Below, piece by piece: positions 8,052 to 16,553 of a DNA stretch of 37,932 nucleotides; within the stretch, counting starts at the first letter, position 1, and each line of letters opens with the position of its first letter. Source of the DNA: a virus; the IMG/VR virus record IMGVR_UViG_3300022744_000068, positions 1-37,932 of that record; one strand, given 5' to 3'. The notes below the pieces were generated by a model, which saw only the letters and a program-made list of their open reading frames with translations, had not been told where the DNA came from and searched no databases. The translations under genes were made by a program, and so were the position numbers.

Positions 8052-8540
8052 GTGGCGGCATACCTCGACACCGATGAATTCAAGCTCCGCACGATCATTG
8101 CGGGCTCGTTCATCGATGATCTGGAGTCGTCGCAGCCTGGATGGGTCGACCAGCAGCTCGAATCCATGAGCAGGCGCGTCGATTCGCGACTGCGCAAGCG
8201 TTACGTGGTCCCGTTCGCCACTGCTCCAGAATCCGTGAAGCTGTGGGTTACGCAGCTCGCCACCATGCGCGTGTTCATGCGCATCTATCGCGCGCCCACG
8301 GAGCAGCAACAGTGGGTCTCGGTCCAAGAGGACTACGAGAACGCGATGGCCGAGCTGAAGGAGGCAGCAGACTCGCAAAACGGTCTGTATGACCTGCCCA
8401 TCACGGACGCGGCCGACGCCAGCGCCATCACGAAGGCTCAGACCGCGGCGTATTCCGAGCAGTCACCCTACGCGGCGTTCGATGGCCAAGCGGCATACGC
8501 CCGCGATGAGGACCGCAACGGAGGAGGAACGTTCCGATGA
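8052..8540 (+). CDS. head-tail connector, Mu gp36-like (DUF1320 type)
   Basis: A 162-residue protein with a GTG start at 8052. It starts YLDTDEFKLRTII and has the helical WVDQQLESMSRRVDSRLRKRYVVPF segment typical of DUF1320/gp36 connector proteins, in which a short helical bundle attaches beneath the portal. It comes directly after the capsid gene, as in Mu. The 120 bases between the two (7932-8051) hold no open frame, obvious hairpin or promoter that I can support. Its 3' end overlaps the next gene, whose ribosome site GAGGAGGAA lies inside it. Confidence 0.78.
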   Translation: MAAYLDTDEFKLRTIIAGSFIDDLESSQPGWVDQQLESMSRRVDSRLRKRYVVPFATAPESVKLWVTQLATMRVFMRIYRAPTEQQQWVSVQEDYENAMAELKEAADSQNGLYDLPITDAADASAITKAQTAAYSEQSPYAAFDGQAAYARDEDRNGGGTFR

Positions 8541-8938
8541 GCGCGGGCGACCTCCAGATCGATGCGATGATCGACCGGCTCCGCAAGCTGCCAGGCATGG
8601 CCCGCGCGGCCGCTCCCGACGTCGCCCGGGCCGTCGAGTCCGAGCTCGAGCGCCAAATCAAGGCCGCCGAGACCCCGGACGGGCGCGCGTGGGAGCCCAA
8701 GAAAGAGGGCAGCGGGAAACCCCTTGCCACGGCTGCCAAGTCGCTCGCTGTGGCCGCTATTGGGTCCCGCGTGTTCGCCCGCCTGACGGGCCACATCGCG
8801 CGCCACAACCTCGGCCGAGCCAAAGGCGGAGTTGAGCGTCAGATCCTTCCGACCAGCGGCATTCCCGCCAAGATGGGCGACGCGATCCGTAAGGTTCTCG
8901 ACGCGCAGTTCCGACACACGATGGGGGGCAGCCCATGA
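8537..8938 (+). CDS. phage virion morphogenesis protein (Mu gpG / P2 gpS-like)
   Basis: A 133-residue protein. The N-terminal helix (IDRLRKLPGMARAAAPDVARAVESELERQI) is followed by ETPDGRAWEPKK, matching the TPDGxxWxPxK signature of tail-completion/virion morphogenesis proteins, then an Ile/Arg-rich C-terminus. These proteins cap the neck and complete head-tail joining. The ATG at 8537 overlaps the previous stop, and the ATGA overlap with the next gene makes a tight neck-protein cluster. The ribosome site GAGGAGG lies about ten bases upstream. Confidence 0.8.
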   Translation: MSAGDLQIDAMIDRLRKLPGMARAAAPDVARAVESELERQIKAAETPDGRAWEPKKEGSGKPLATAAKSLAVAAIGSRVFARLTGHIARHNLGRAKGGVERQILPTSGIPAKMGDAIRKVLDAQFRHTMGGSP

Positions 8939-9498
8939 CCGTCGTGCTTGCTCTGACCAAGCTTTTTGGGGACGTTGTCGCCCAGTTCAAGGCGGACGCC
9001 ATTGCCGTTCCAAACGTGTTCGGCTGGCGCGCTCACCTGAAGCAGTGGGAGGCCGTCGACCGCATTTGCTGGATGCCCGGCGACGTGAGCGGAAACGCGG
9101 GCGCCATCCTTCCGCCCAAGTACCCGGGCCGTATCGACCCGGGCCGCCCGCTCGCGACCCTGGACGAGCTTTGCACCGTGGACATCATGGGCAGCAACCG
9201 GGGCCAGCCAGACAACGAGCTCGCCCAGTACCAGGCATCGCGCGAGCTCTACGACAAGTGGTATCGCGCGGTCTACCTGTCCGCGCGGGGCACCTTTCGC
9301 GTGCTCTCGACCGCTTGGATCGTCACAAAAGACGAAGGCCGAATCGGGGCCACGTTGCGCGTCGTCCTTGCGGTGCAGTCGATGATCCAAGACCAAGCCC
9401 CCACGCAGGCGCCCGTCGATGCGCACGCGTCCATCACCACCAGCGTCCTTGATGAGGACGAAACGCAGACAATCCAACCCTCAGGTGCCGTGACATGA
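8935..9498 (+). CDS. tail terminator-like protein
   Basis: A 187-residue protein between the morphogenesis protein and the tail sheath. In contractile-tail phages this slot holds the tail terminator that stops tube growth and joins tail to head. The sequence fits in part: an N-terminal helical opening (LTKLFGDVVAQFKADA), then beta-type segments with tryptophans, ALRVVLAVQSM-like strands (here GATLRVVLAVQSMIQD) and a variable acidic tail. I see no decisive motif, so the assignment rests mainly on gene order. It overlaps both neighbours by four bases. Confidence 0.55.
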   Translation: MTVVLALTKLFGDVVAQFKADAIAVPNVFGWRAHLKQWEAVDRICWMPGDVSGNAGAILPPKYPGRIDPGRPLATLDELCTVDIMGSNRGQPDNELAQYQASRELYDKWYRAVYLSARGTFRVLSTAWIVTKDEGRIGATLRVVLAVQSMIQDQAPTQAPVDAHASITTSVLDEDETQTIQPSGAVT

Positions 9499-10937
9499 GT
9501 CAGCCAGCCGTAACCATCAACGTCCTCGACGGCGCGCTCGGGATTCTTCCGACCGGAAACAAGCCGCTTGCAGTGACCGGGCCTTGCACCAAGGGCGCAC
9601 TGAACACGCCTGTCGGGTTTGGGCGCGTGTCCGACCTCGTGGCGATGTTCGGGTATGGCCCCGCCATCGAAGGCGCGTCCGACTACATCCAGCGAGGCAG
9701 CCAGGTGCTTTTCTGCCGCGCAGCAGCGACCACAGCTGGCGCGAATGGAACCTTGGACAACTCGGGCGTGACGGGCACGAGCGTCATCACCGCGGACGGC
9801 GCGGTCACGCCCATCGACGACTTCGACGTCGTTTTCCTGGTGGACGTGGGCGGCACCATCGGCACCGCGGGCATCGTCTTCCGCTACTCGCTGGACGGCG
9901 GCAACAGCTACAGCCCGCAGGTCTCGCTGGGCACGGCGAACACGTACACGATCGCGAACAGCGGCGTGAAGATCAACTTCGCGGCCGGAACGCTGGTGGC
10001 GAACGATGCCTCCAACTGGCGCACGACCGCTCCCAAGAGCTCCAACACGGATATCGCGAGCGCGCTCACCGCGCTTCAGCAAAGCACCGTGGCGTGGGAC
10101 CAGTGCCTCATCGCGACGGAGATCGGGTCCAGCGTGTTCGACGCCATCGACACCGCTTTCGCGGCGATGAACCTCGCGGGCAAGCCGACCTGGTGGATCG
10201 GAAACTGCGCGCTGCCCACGAAGGCGCAGACCGAGGCAACCTACAAGACGGCCATGGACGCCATCTTTGCGACGCGCTCCAGCCTGTACGGAACACTCTG
10301 CTACGGGGACGTCGAGATGATCTCGGCGGTCAGCGGGCGCAAGTACCGCCGCCCCGTTGCCTTCCGCGCGGCCTCCATCGAAGCGGGCCTTTCGGAGGAG
10401 CAGAACAGCGCCAACCTGAACCTTGGCAGCATCGGCGTATCTATCCGCGACGACAACGGAAACCCGAAGCATCACGACGAAAGCGTAAACCCGGGCGCCG
10501 ACGACTCGCGTTACTACGTGCTGCGCACCGTGCCCGGCGTGCAGGGCGTTTACGTGAACCGCCCGCGCATCTTCTCGCCGGCCGGCTCCGACTTCTATCT
10601 CATCCCGCACCGCCGCGTGATGAACCTCGCGATCAACGCGCTGAACGTCTACTTTGCGCGCCGCCTGAACAACCCCATCTTGGTCAACTCTAAGACGGGC
10701 TACATCCTCGAATCCGAGGCGCTCGAAATCGAGAAGGGCGCCGAGCAAATCTTGCGCTCCGTGCTGCTCGCCAAGCCGAAGGCGTCGGGCATCCAGTTCG
10801 CGCTCTCGCGCACGGACAACCTGCTTTCCACCAAGACGCTCACGGGCGACGCGCGGGTCATCCCGCTCGCTTACTCCGAGTTCATCAACATCGCCGTCGG
10901 GTTCCTGAATCCGGCTTTGCAGATCCAGAAGGTCTGA
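9495..10937 (+). CDS. tail sheath protein
   Basis: A 480-residue contractile sheath subunit. The N-terminus AVTINVLDGALGILPTG and the early ITCxGxxxxGPxNxP-like pattern (AVTGPCTKGALNTPVGF, then a FGYGPAIEGASDYIQRG region) are typical of sheath proteins. The middle is a variable beta-rich surface domain. The C-terminus (AYSEFINIAVGFLNPALQIQKV) corresponds to the extended arm that links neighbouring subunits. It is followed directly by the tube gene, as expected. It shows that the phage has a myovirus-type contractile tail. Confidence 0.88.
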   Translation: MSQPAVTINVLDGALGILPTGNKPLAVTGPCTKGALNTPVGFGRVSDLVAMFGYGPAIEGASDYIQRGSQVLFCRAAATTAGANGTLDNSGVTGTSVITADGAVTPIDDFDVVFLVDVGGTIGTAGIVFRYSLDGGNSYSPQVSLGTANTYTIANSGVKINFAAGTLVANDASNWRTTAPKSSNTDIASALTALQQSTVAWDQCLIATEIGSSVFDAIDTAFAAMNLAGKPTWWIGNCALPTKAQTEATYKTAMDAIFATRSSLYGTLCYGDVEMISAVSGRKYRRPVAFRAASIEAGLSEEQNSANLNLGSIGVSIRDDNGNPKHHDESVNPGADDSRYYVLRTVPGVQGVYVNRPRIFSPAGSDFYLIPHRRVMNLAINALNVYFARRLNNPILVNSKTGYILESEALEIEKGAEQILRSVLLAKPKASGIQFALSRTDNLLSTKTLTGDARVIPLAYSEFINIAVGFLNPALQIQKV

Positions 10938-10954
10938 ACGGGGAGTGATCACCG

Positions 10955-11437
10955 ATGAGTGACCAAGTACGCATCAACGGGAACCAGTACAGCTGGGGCT
11001 CGATCATCCTGAAGTTTGTGGACGGCGATCGCTTCTACGGCTTCGACTCCATCTCGTACGCCGACAAGCGCGAGCGCGTGAAGTCCTACGGGATGGCCCG
11101 CCACCAGGCGCCGCGCGGACGTTCGCGCGGCAAGTACAGCACGGACCCCGTCAAGCTCCGTGGCCCGAAGTCATCGATTCAAGCCCTGCGCGACAAGCTG
11201 GCGGCGCTTTCGGCCAACGGCCTTTCGTATGGTGACGTCGAGTTCACCACCATCGTCCAATACGTCGAGACGGGTGAGAGCCCGATCACGGTCGAAATCG
11301 AGCGCTGCGTGTGGGTGGCCAACTCGTCCAACGAGGAGGAGGGGCCCGACCCGCTCAAGGAAGAAATCGAGCTCGACTGCATGGTCATCCGCCGCAACGG
11401 CAAGACCCTCTTCGATTCCACTCTGGAGCAGCCCTGA
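10955..11437 (+). CDS. tail tube protein
   Basis: A 160-residue protein that follows the sheath gene and has the length and beta-rich pattern of a tube subunit: INGNQYSWGSIILKF at the start, YGFDSISYADKRERVKSYGMARH, then an ISVEIERCV-type strand (here ITVEIERCVWVANSSN) and a C-terminal hydrophobic strand pair. It would stack as rings to make the inner tube. The ATG at 10955 has GGGGAG nine bases upstream, consistent with high expression. The stop overlaps the tail chaperone start. Confidence 0.78.
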   Translation: MSDQVRINGNQYSWGSIILKFVDGDRFYGFDSISYADKRERVKSYGMARHQAPRGRSRGKYSTDPVKLRGPKSSIQALRDKLAALSANGLSYGDVEFTTIVQYVETGESPITVEIERCVWVANSSNEEEGPDPLKEEIELDCMVIRRNGKTLFDSTLEQP

Positions 11438-11871
11438 TGCCTGACCTTACTCCAGAAGAGAAGCTGGCCCAGGTTCGCGCCGAGCGCGCGCGCTTGCAGG
11501 CAGAACGAGACGCCAAAGAGGCGGCGCGGTCTACCGAAGACCTCTTGGAAGCGGAAAGCCGCGCGCTCGCTGACGAGAAGGCGCTGGCTGACGCCGAGGA
11601 GAAGCACACGGCCAAGCGCGTGCGCATGGTCCGCACCGACATGGGGGCGATCATCGTGAAACGCCCTCACCCGGCCATCTTCAAGCGCTTCCAGGATAAA
11701 GGCTCGATGAAGACTGACGACTTGGACGCGCTTGTGCGGCCAAACGTGGTCTATCCAGACCTCGGGCGATTCGATCAAATCCTGGAAGAGCTGCCCGCAA
11801 CGCTCATTCGTCTCGCGGACGCGATCGCCGGCCTCGCCGGCACCAGGGGAGACGATATCTCGGGAAAGTGA
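11437..11871 (+). CDS. tail assembly chaperone, gpG-like
   Basis: A 144-residue protein. Its first 65 residues are a strongly charged helix (EEKLAQVRAERARLQAERDA), followed by RVRMVRTDMGAIIVKRPHPA and a small helical domain. This position, between tube and tape measure, is where phages encode gpG-type chaperones that coat the tape measure during tail assembly. The last codons read GGA AAG TGA and are preceded by G, so the stop sits right on a GGGAAAG slippery heptamer. A downstream overlapping frame then gives the gpGT extension. The start at 11437 overlaps the previous stop. Confidence 0.78.
   Translation: MPDLTPEEKLAQVRAERARLQAERDAKEAARSTEDLLEAESRALADEKALADAEEKHTAKRVRMVRTDMGAIIVKRPHPAIFKRFQDKGSMKTDDLDALVRPNVVYPDLGRFDQILEELPATLIRLADAIAGLAGTRGDDISGK
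11862..11868 (+). promoter_or_regulatory. programmed -1 frameshift site GGGAAAG
   Basis: The heptamer GGGAAAG at 11862-11868 lies in the correct phase (G GGA AAG) directly before the TGA at 11869-11871. A -1 slip moves the reading to GGG AAA GTG ACC and into the open frame that ends at 12056. This is the slippery sequence known from lambda gene G/T, at the equivalent place in the genome. Frequency and a stimulatory structure cannot be judged here. Confidence 0.8.
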
Positions 11872-12056
11872 CCGAGCTGCGGCGGCAGTCGAAGCATGAC
11901 TTGGGCGTCGCCGCAGCGTGTTTGCTGGAAGCGTTTGGATGGGAAGAGCCAGAGAACGAGCACGAGGCCGCGCGCGCGTACACCGGCGCGCTTCTCTTGG
12001 CGCAGATGGCCGCTGACATCGCGTTGATTGCCAAGGCGCACACCAAAAAGGACTGA
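11868..12056 (+). CDS. gpT-like chaperone extension (frameshift product)
   Basis: A 62-codon frame that begins in phase at the slippery site. After a -1 slip the gpG-like protein (144 residues) would be extended by 62 residues to a 206-residue gpGT, with Val instead of Met at the first extension residue. The extension has a helical layout (LGVAAACLLEAFGW, EHEAARAYTGALLLAQMAADIALI). It could in principle be translated separately from the GTG at 11868, which overlaps the gpG stop. However, the exact heptamer and the position before the tape measure argue for the fusion product. Confidence 0.72.
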   Translation: MTELRRQSKHDLGVAAACLLEAFGWEEPENEHEAARAYTGALLLAQMAADIALIAKAHTKKD

Positions 12057-12057
12057 C

Positions 12058-13869
12058 GTGGCCCAGGACAAAACCACCGCGACTTACGAGATCGACCTCC
12101 AGAGCAATGTCTCTGGGGCCGCCGAGTCTGCCGCGCGTGCCCTGGACAGCTTGCGCAAGTCCATCAACGCGGACCAGAAAGAGCTCGCAGCGCTCAAGAA
12201 GGCCATGAACGACCTTCAGGGCGGCGCGTCGGTGGACATCAAGGCGTTTCGCGATCTGAAAGCCCGCATTGACGCCAAGAAGCAGAGCATTTCGAGTGCT
12301 CAGGCGGCTTACGTTGGGCTCGGCGGCTCGTTCAGGAAGACATCTGGCGACGGCAAGAACGTCCGCAGCATGCTCGAGCAGCTCACCACGCAGGCCAAGG
12401 CGACGCCGGGCCCCATCGGGGACGTCGTGGGCAAGCTCGGGAACCTGCGCTCCCTCGTGGTCGGCGGTGCCATCGCGCTCGGCATCATCGCCATCGTGGC
12501 CGGCATGGTCGCTCTCACCGCGGCGGCCATCGCTGCGAGCTCGGCGCTGCTCAAGTACGGCCTCGCACAGGCCAACGCGCGGCGCGCGGAGCTGTTGCGC
12601 CTCGAAGGCCTGACCAAGATGCGCAACTGGTGGGGCATCGCGGCAGGAAACGCGGCCGAGATGCAGACCGCGATCGATAAGGTGAGCGGCTCCACGGCTC
12701 TCGGGCGCGACAAGCTGAGCGCCTACACCGAGCAGCTCTACAAGATGGGGCTCCGTGGGCAGAATCTGTCCGAAGCGCTTGAAGGCATGGCCATCAAGGC
12801 GGCCACGCAGGGCGACGAGGCGGCCAAGCTATGGGCGGGGTGGGCTCAGGGCATCGCGCTCACCGGCGGGAGCGTCAAAAAGCTCACGGACGACGTGCGC
12901 GCGCGCCTCGGGGGCATCGCGGCGGCTCAGTTGCTCGATCTGAACGTCCAAACGGAGAAGCTGCGCGAGAATTTCGGACTGCTCTTCGCGGACCTGAAGA
13001 TCGATGGCTTCCTAAAGTCGCTGAACAGCATCACGTCGCTCTTTTCGCAGTCCACGGCGACCGGGCGCGCGCTCAAGACGATGATTTCGGCTGTTTTTCA
13101 GCCGATGATCAACGCGGTTGAGTACCTCGGCCCCATCGTGAAACGCTTTTTCCAGGGCATGACCCTCGGAGCGCTTCTCATCACGCTCGAGCTGCTCAAG
13201 CTGCGCAACTGGTTCCGTAAGACGTTCGGAGATTCCGAGATTCTGGCCGGATTCGACGCTCAGACCGCGGCGCTAAAGGCTGGTTTGTTCGTGGTGATGG
13301 GGCTTGCTGCCGGCGTGGCTGTGCTCGCCGCCGGATTCTTCCTGCTCCTGTCCCCCATGCTTGCCATCGTCGGGGCGGGCGTCGCCGTGGGCTACGCACT
13401 GACCAAGGCATTCCGTTTCGTAATGGGAATCGAGTGGGGCAAGCTCGGGCGCTCCATCATCGACGGCATCGTGGGCGGCCTGAAACGCGGCGCCAAGTGG
13501 GCCCTCGACGCGATCAAGAGCCTGGGCGCGCAGATGATGACGGCTTTCAAGGAGAAGCTGGGCATCGCGTCGCCGTCCAAGGAGTTCGCGCGCCTCGGCG
13601 CCACCTTGCCCCAAGGCGTGCAGGTCGGCGTGCAGCGCGGAACGCCAGGCGCGCAGTCCGCCGTCGAGAACATGGTTTCGGTGCCTGCCGAGCAGCGCGC
13701 GGCGGGGGCCGTCTCGTCAAGTGCCAGCGTGTCCACGGGCGACATCCACATTCACGCCCAAGGCGCCACGGCGGCCGAGCTCATGGCGGACGTGCAGCAC
13801 CAGCTCGAAAGCATCCTGCGCCGTGTGGCGATGCAGATGGGCGCCACTGTGCCGGGGGCGGTGGCATGA
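12058..13869 (+). CDS. tail tape measure protein
   Basis: A 603-residue protein from a GTG at 12058, two bases after the previous stop, with AAAAAGGA upstream; a TTG at 12028 is an alternative. Residues about 28-85 are a coiled-coil segment. Hydrophobic stretches lie at about 134-165 and 407-447. The C-terminal part has KLGIASPSKEFARLGATLPQ, resembling the SPSK...G conserved near the end of tape measures, and a final helical domain. It sets tail length and takes part in DNA ejection through the inner membrane. The length suggests a fairly short tail, roughly 90 nm if one residue spans about 0.15 nm (a rule of thumb). Confidence 0.85.
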   Translation: MAQDKTTATYEIDLQSNVSGAAESAARALDSLRKSINADQKELAALKKAMNDLQGGASVDIKAFRDLKARIDAKKQSISSAQAAYVGLGGSFRKTSGDGKNVRSMLEQLTTQAKATPGPIGDVVGKLGNLRSLVVGGAIALGIIAIVAGMVALTAAAIAASSALLKYGLAQANARRAELLRLEGLTKMRNWWGIAAGNAAEMQTAIDKVSGSTALGRDKLSAYTEQLYKMGLRGQNLSEALEGMAIKAATQGDEAAKLWAGWAQGIALTGGSVKKLTDDVRARLGGIAAAQLLDLNVQTEKLRENFGLLFADLKIDGFLKSLNSITSLFSQSTATGRALKTMISAVFQPMINAVEYLGPIVKRFFQGMTLGALLITLELLKLRNWFRKTFGDSEILAGFDAQTAALKAGLFVVMGLAAGVAVLAAGFFLLLSPMLAIVGAGVAVGYALTKAFRFVMGIEWGKLGRSIIDGIVGGLKRGAKWALDAIKSLGAQMMTAFKEKLGIASPSKEFARLGATLPQGVQVGVQRGTPGAQSAVENMVSVPAEQRAAGAVSSSASVSTGDIHIHAQGATAAELMADVQHQLESILRRVAMQMGATVPGAVA

Positions 13870-14384
13870 GTTTTGACCCCATCACAGCCCCGATCGATTA
13901 CATCCGGCTGGCTGGCCAGAAGTCGCCCGGCGTGGCGGAGATCGTGAACGCCGCGGACCTGCGCGAGTGGGCGGTGCGCCTGGTGCCTTTCTCTGAAGGC
14001 GCGATCATGTTCTACAAGCGGCGCGCGCTCGCGGAGTTCTCCGTGCGCATCCGCTTGGCCACGTTGCAGGACCACGCAGATTTTGCGGCATGGCGCGCTG
14101 TGGTGGACGCAAAGCCCAAGATTCGCACGCGTGCCACGGCGCTCGACATCTGGCACCCCATCTTAGAAGACATCGACATCAAGGCCGCGGTGGTCAAGAA
14201 GGTCTCGCAGCCCACGCAGGTCGACGACGGTATCTGGGAATACACCATCGATTTCCTCGAGTGGCGTGGCGCTCCCGTCCAGACGCTCAAGAAGGTCGAC
14301 GGTTCGCAGGCGACGCCTGTGGACCCTGTAGACAGGGAGATCGCGGACCTGGCCGACCAGGTGGCAAAGGAGGCGGCCAAGTGA
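13866..14384 (+). CDS. tail/baseplate protein of unknown type
   Basis: A 172-residue protein between the tape measure and the hub gene, where Mu has its gp43 DNA-circulation-type protein. It is too short to be that protein in full. The start at 13866 overlaps the tape measure stop. The middle is beta-rich (MFYKRRALAEFSVRIRLATL), and the C-terminus carries EYTIDFLEWRGAPVQTLKKVDG followed by an acidic helix. I infer a baseplate or tail-tip component from gene order only. Confidence 0.6.
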   Translation: MSFDPITAPIDYIRLAGQKSPGVAEIVNAADLREWAVRLVPFSEGAIMFYKRRALAEFSVRIRLATLQDHADFAAWRAVVDAKPKIRTRATALDIWHPILEDIDIKAAVVKKVSQPTQVDDGIWEYTIDFLEWRGAPVQTLKKVDGSQATPVDPVDREIADLADQVAKEAAK

Positions 14385-15553
14385 CCGAGCTCTACGCCGC
14401 CGTTGCTGGCCACCGAGCTACCGCGCTGCGCATCACCGTGGGCACCGTGGGGCCGTGGGTGGCCGAGTGCAGCCTGGAAGACGACTCCGACGTGATGGGA
14501 CGGGTGGACGTCACGGTGGGTGACCTGACGCTCTCGGGCACCGTCTCGACCTCGAACTCGGGCGTGTTTGGCGGAGAGCGCAAGGTGGTCGTGATTGGCG
14601 GCGCGAACGGATGGGGCGTGTCCGTGCCCGCGAAGGACTACCACAACGACGCGCGCGTAAAGGCGAGCACCGTGGCCGAGGACGCGGCCCGCGCGGTGGG
14701 TGAGACCATCGGAGCGTTCGTGCCCGTGAACGATCGGGTGGGCATCGACTACGTGCGCCAGGTGGGCCCGGCGTCGCGCGCGCTGGAAGACGTCGCGGGC
14801 GGTGCGCCGTGGTGGGTGGATTACAAGGGCGTAACCAACGTGGGGCCGCGCAACGGCTCGACTACGGACGCCTATGAGGTGCTGGCCTACGACCCGGGCT
14901 CGCAGCGCGTCACCCTGGGCGTGGAGAGCCCCGGCGACGTGGTGGTGGGCTCCATCCTCTCCAAGGGGCTGGATGGCGCGAAGGTCGTGCGCCAGCTCGA
15001 GATCATCGCGGATGCTGGCGAGGTGCGGCTGGTGGCCCTGTGCGTGGGCACGGAGGAGCGCGCCAGCGACCTCCCCGGCCTGATGCGTGCGATCATCGAG
15101 CGCGCCACCGATGGCCGCCTGTGGGGCAAATACCGCTACCGCGTGATCCGCATGGCGAGCGAGCGGGTGGAGCTCCAGGCGGCGCGCAAAGCCGCGGGAC
15201 TTCCCGACGTGCTGCCCGTCTCAATGTGGCCCGGCGTGGCCGGCGCGCATGCCGAGCTGGCCCCCGGCGCTGAAGTGCTGGTGGAGTTCGTCGAGGGCGA
15301 CCGAGCACAGCCTGTGGTGACGCATTTCGCGGGCAAGGGCGGCCCGGGATGGGTTCCTGTGAGTCTTACCCTCGGCGGGGCGACTGGGGCGCCTGCCGCG
15401 CGCCAGGGCGACGCCGTAGAGGTGCTGTTACCCCCGGCAGTGTTCTCCGGCGCGATTGGCGGCGTGCCCTCCACTGGTGTCCTGACGTTCGTTCTCAACA
15501 AGACGCTCGGCACCATCACCGGCGGCTCGGGGAAAGTGAAGGTGGCAACGTGA
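14381..15553 (+). CDS. baseplate hub/spike protein (possible hub-gpV fusion)
   Basis: A 390-residue protein with a GTG start at 14381. The N-terminal two-thirds contain beta-rich segments such as DVMGRVDVTVGDLTLSGTV and the PASRALEDVAGGAPWWVDYKGV region that I associate with tail hub proteins. The C-terminal third has SMWPGVAGAHAELAPGAEV and LVEFVEGDRAQPVVTHF, resembling the OB-fold domain of gpV-type spikes. One gene may therefore combine what Mu splits into gp44 and gp45. It would sit at the centre of the baseplate. Domain limits are approximate and rest on pattern, not on an alignment. Confidence 0.6.
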   Translation: MTELYAAVAGHRATALRITVGTVGPWVAECSLEDDSDVMGRVDVTVGDLTLSGTVSTSNSGVFGGERKVVVIGGANGWGVSVPAKDYHNDARVKASTVAEDAARAVGETIGAFVPVNDRVGIDYVRQVGPASRALEDVAGGAPWWVDYKGVTNVGPRNGSTTDAYEVLAYDPGSQRVTLGVESPGDVVVGSILSKGLDGAKVVRQLEIIADAGEVRLVALCVGTEERASDLPGLMRAIIERATDGRLWGKYRYRVIRMASERVELQAARKAAGLPDVLPVSMWPGVAGAHAELAPGAEVLVEFVEGDRAQPVVTHFAGKGGPGWVPVSLTLGGATGAPAARQGDAVEVLLPPAVFSGAIGGVPSTGVLTFVLNKTLGTITGGSGKVKVAT

Positions 15554-16086
15554 CCGTCACATACGTCGGGAACCTGACGATCGGTGCGGCGCTACCCGGC
15601 GCGGACGCGGCGGCCGTTGCTGGCGCGGCGGGCATCAACCTCGCCCTGCCGGACATCCTTGCGCGCATCGCCGCGCTCGGAGCGTTCGCCCCGCTGCCCA
15701 TCGATTTCGCGTCGCAGCTGCTCCAGGCGCAGCAAATCGTCGCCAACGTGCAGCTCGGGATCTCGATGGGGCTGCCAGTGCCCGACATCTCGGCGCAAAT
15801 CGCGCTGATTTCTGCGCTGATCTCGGACCTGCTTGCCCAGGTGGTGAGCATCAACGGGCAGCTTTCCATCATCACGACCTTTCAGGGGTTGCTCGCGGCG
15901 GCTGGCCTGCACGTTTACGCGTACGCGGGCGCCGTGAACGCGTGCGGCGGGCAGGTGACCACCGCGCTCGCGTCGGGCCTCCCCGGCGGCGGCGGCGCCA
16001 CCGCGGCTTGCAATGGCCTGCTCCTCATGACCGAGGCCGGCGCAACGTGGTCGGCCATGTCTTCAGTTTTCAAGGTGACCCCGTGA
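15550..16086 (+). CDS. hydrophobic Ala/Leu-rich tail-region protein, unknown
   Basis: A 178-residue protein between the hub/spike and the gp25-like wedge gene. It is strikingly rich in Ala, Leu, Ile and Gly and has almost no charge (for example ISAQIALISALISDLLAQVV and a GGGGAT stretch). It could be helical or membrane-associated. The start GTG at 15550 overlaps the previous stop and its own stop overlaps the next start, so it is part of the baseplate operon. I do not recognise a family. A spike-tip, ejection or baseplate plug role is possible but unsupported. Confidence 0.65.
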   Translation: MTVTYVGNLTIGAALPGADAAAVAGAAGINLALPDILARIAALGAFAPLPIDFASQLLQAQQIVANVQLGISMGLPVPDISAQIALISALISDLLAQVVSINGQLSIITTFQGLLAAAGLHVYAYAGAVNACGGQVTTALASGLPGGGGATAACNGLLLMTEAGATWSAMSSVFKVTP

Positions 16087-16553
16087 CCATCTTGCTCGAC
16101 ACCATCGCGGCAGAGACGGCGCAGCTGCAACGGCTCGTGCCCGTGCCCGTGGCGCCATTCGGCTACGGAGTGGATCTGAGCTGCGTCTCGGACCTGACGC
16201 CCACCATGGCCGAGGTGGACGCGTTCTCCCCGCTCGGCGTCGCCCAGGCATGCGCCCGCCGGCTCCAGACCCAGCGCGGCACGCTGGCCGATGACCTGGC
16301 CTACGGGCTCGACGTGCGCGGCATGCTGAACACCGGCGTCACGGCTTCCGAGCTGCGCGACATGCAAGGGCAGATTCGCTCCGAGCTACTGAAGGACGAC
16401 CGCATCGCTGACTTGGCGGCATCTGTCTCGATGCCATCCACCAACGCGCTCACGGTGCAAATCCGGATCACGCCCGCCGACCCCAACGCTAGCTCGTTCT
16501 CGTTCACCCTCGCCGTGACATCCGCGCAAGTGATTTTGGAGGCCATCGGATGA
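16083..16553 (+). CDS. baseplate wedge protein, gp25/gpW-like
   Basis: A 156-residue protein matching the size and position of gp25-like (Mu gp46) wedge proteins. It has FGYGVDLSCVSDLTPTM near the N-terminus, an ACARRLQTQRGTLADDLAYG stretch typical of the family, and a beta-rich C-terminal half ending in VTSAQVILEAIG. These proteins nucleate sheath assembly on the baseplate. The gene overlaps its neighbours by four bases at both ends and is followed by the gpJ-like gene, the conserved order in contractile tails. Confidence 0.78.
   Translation: MTILLDTIAAETAQLQRLVPVPVAPFGYGVDLSCVSDLTPTMAEVDAFSPLGVAQACARRLQTQRGTLADDLAYGLDVRGMLNTGVTASELRDMQGQIRSELLKDDRIADLAASVSMPSTNALTVQIRITPADPNASSFSFTLAVTSAQVILEAIG

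Noticed and set aside
9273-10952. 559-residue minus-strand open frame opposite the sheath gene
   Set aside because: It mirrors the sheath coding sequence, is rich in Arg/Asp/Val/His as expected of antisense, and has no ribosome site or neighbours.
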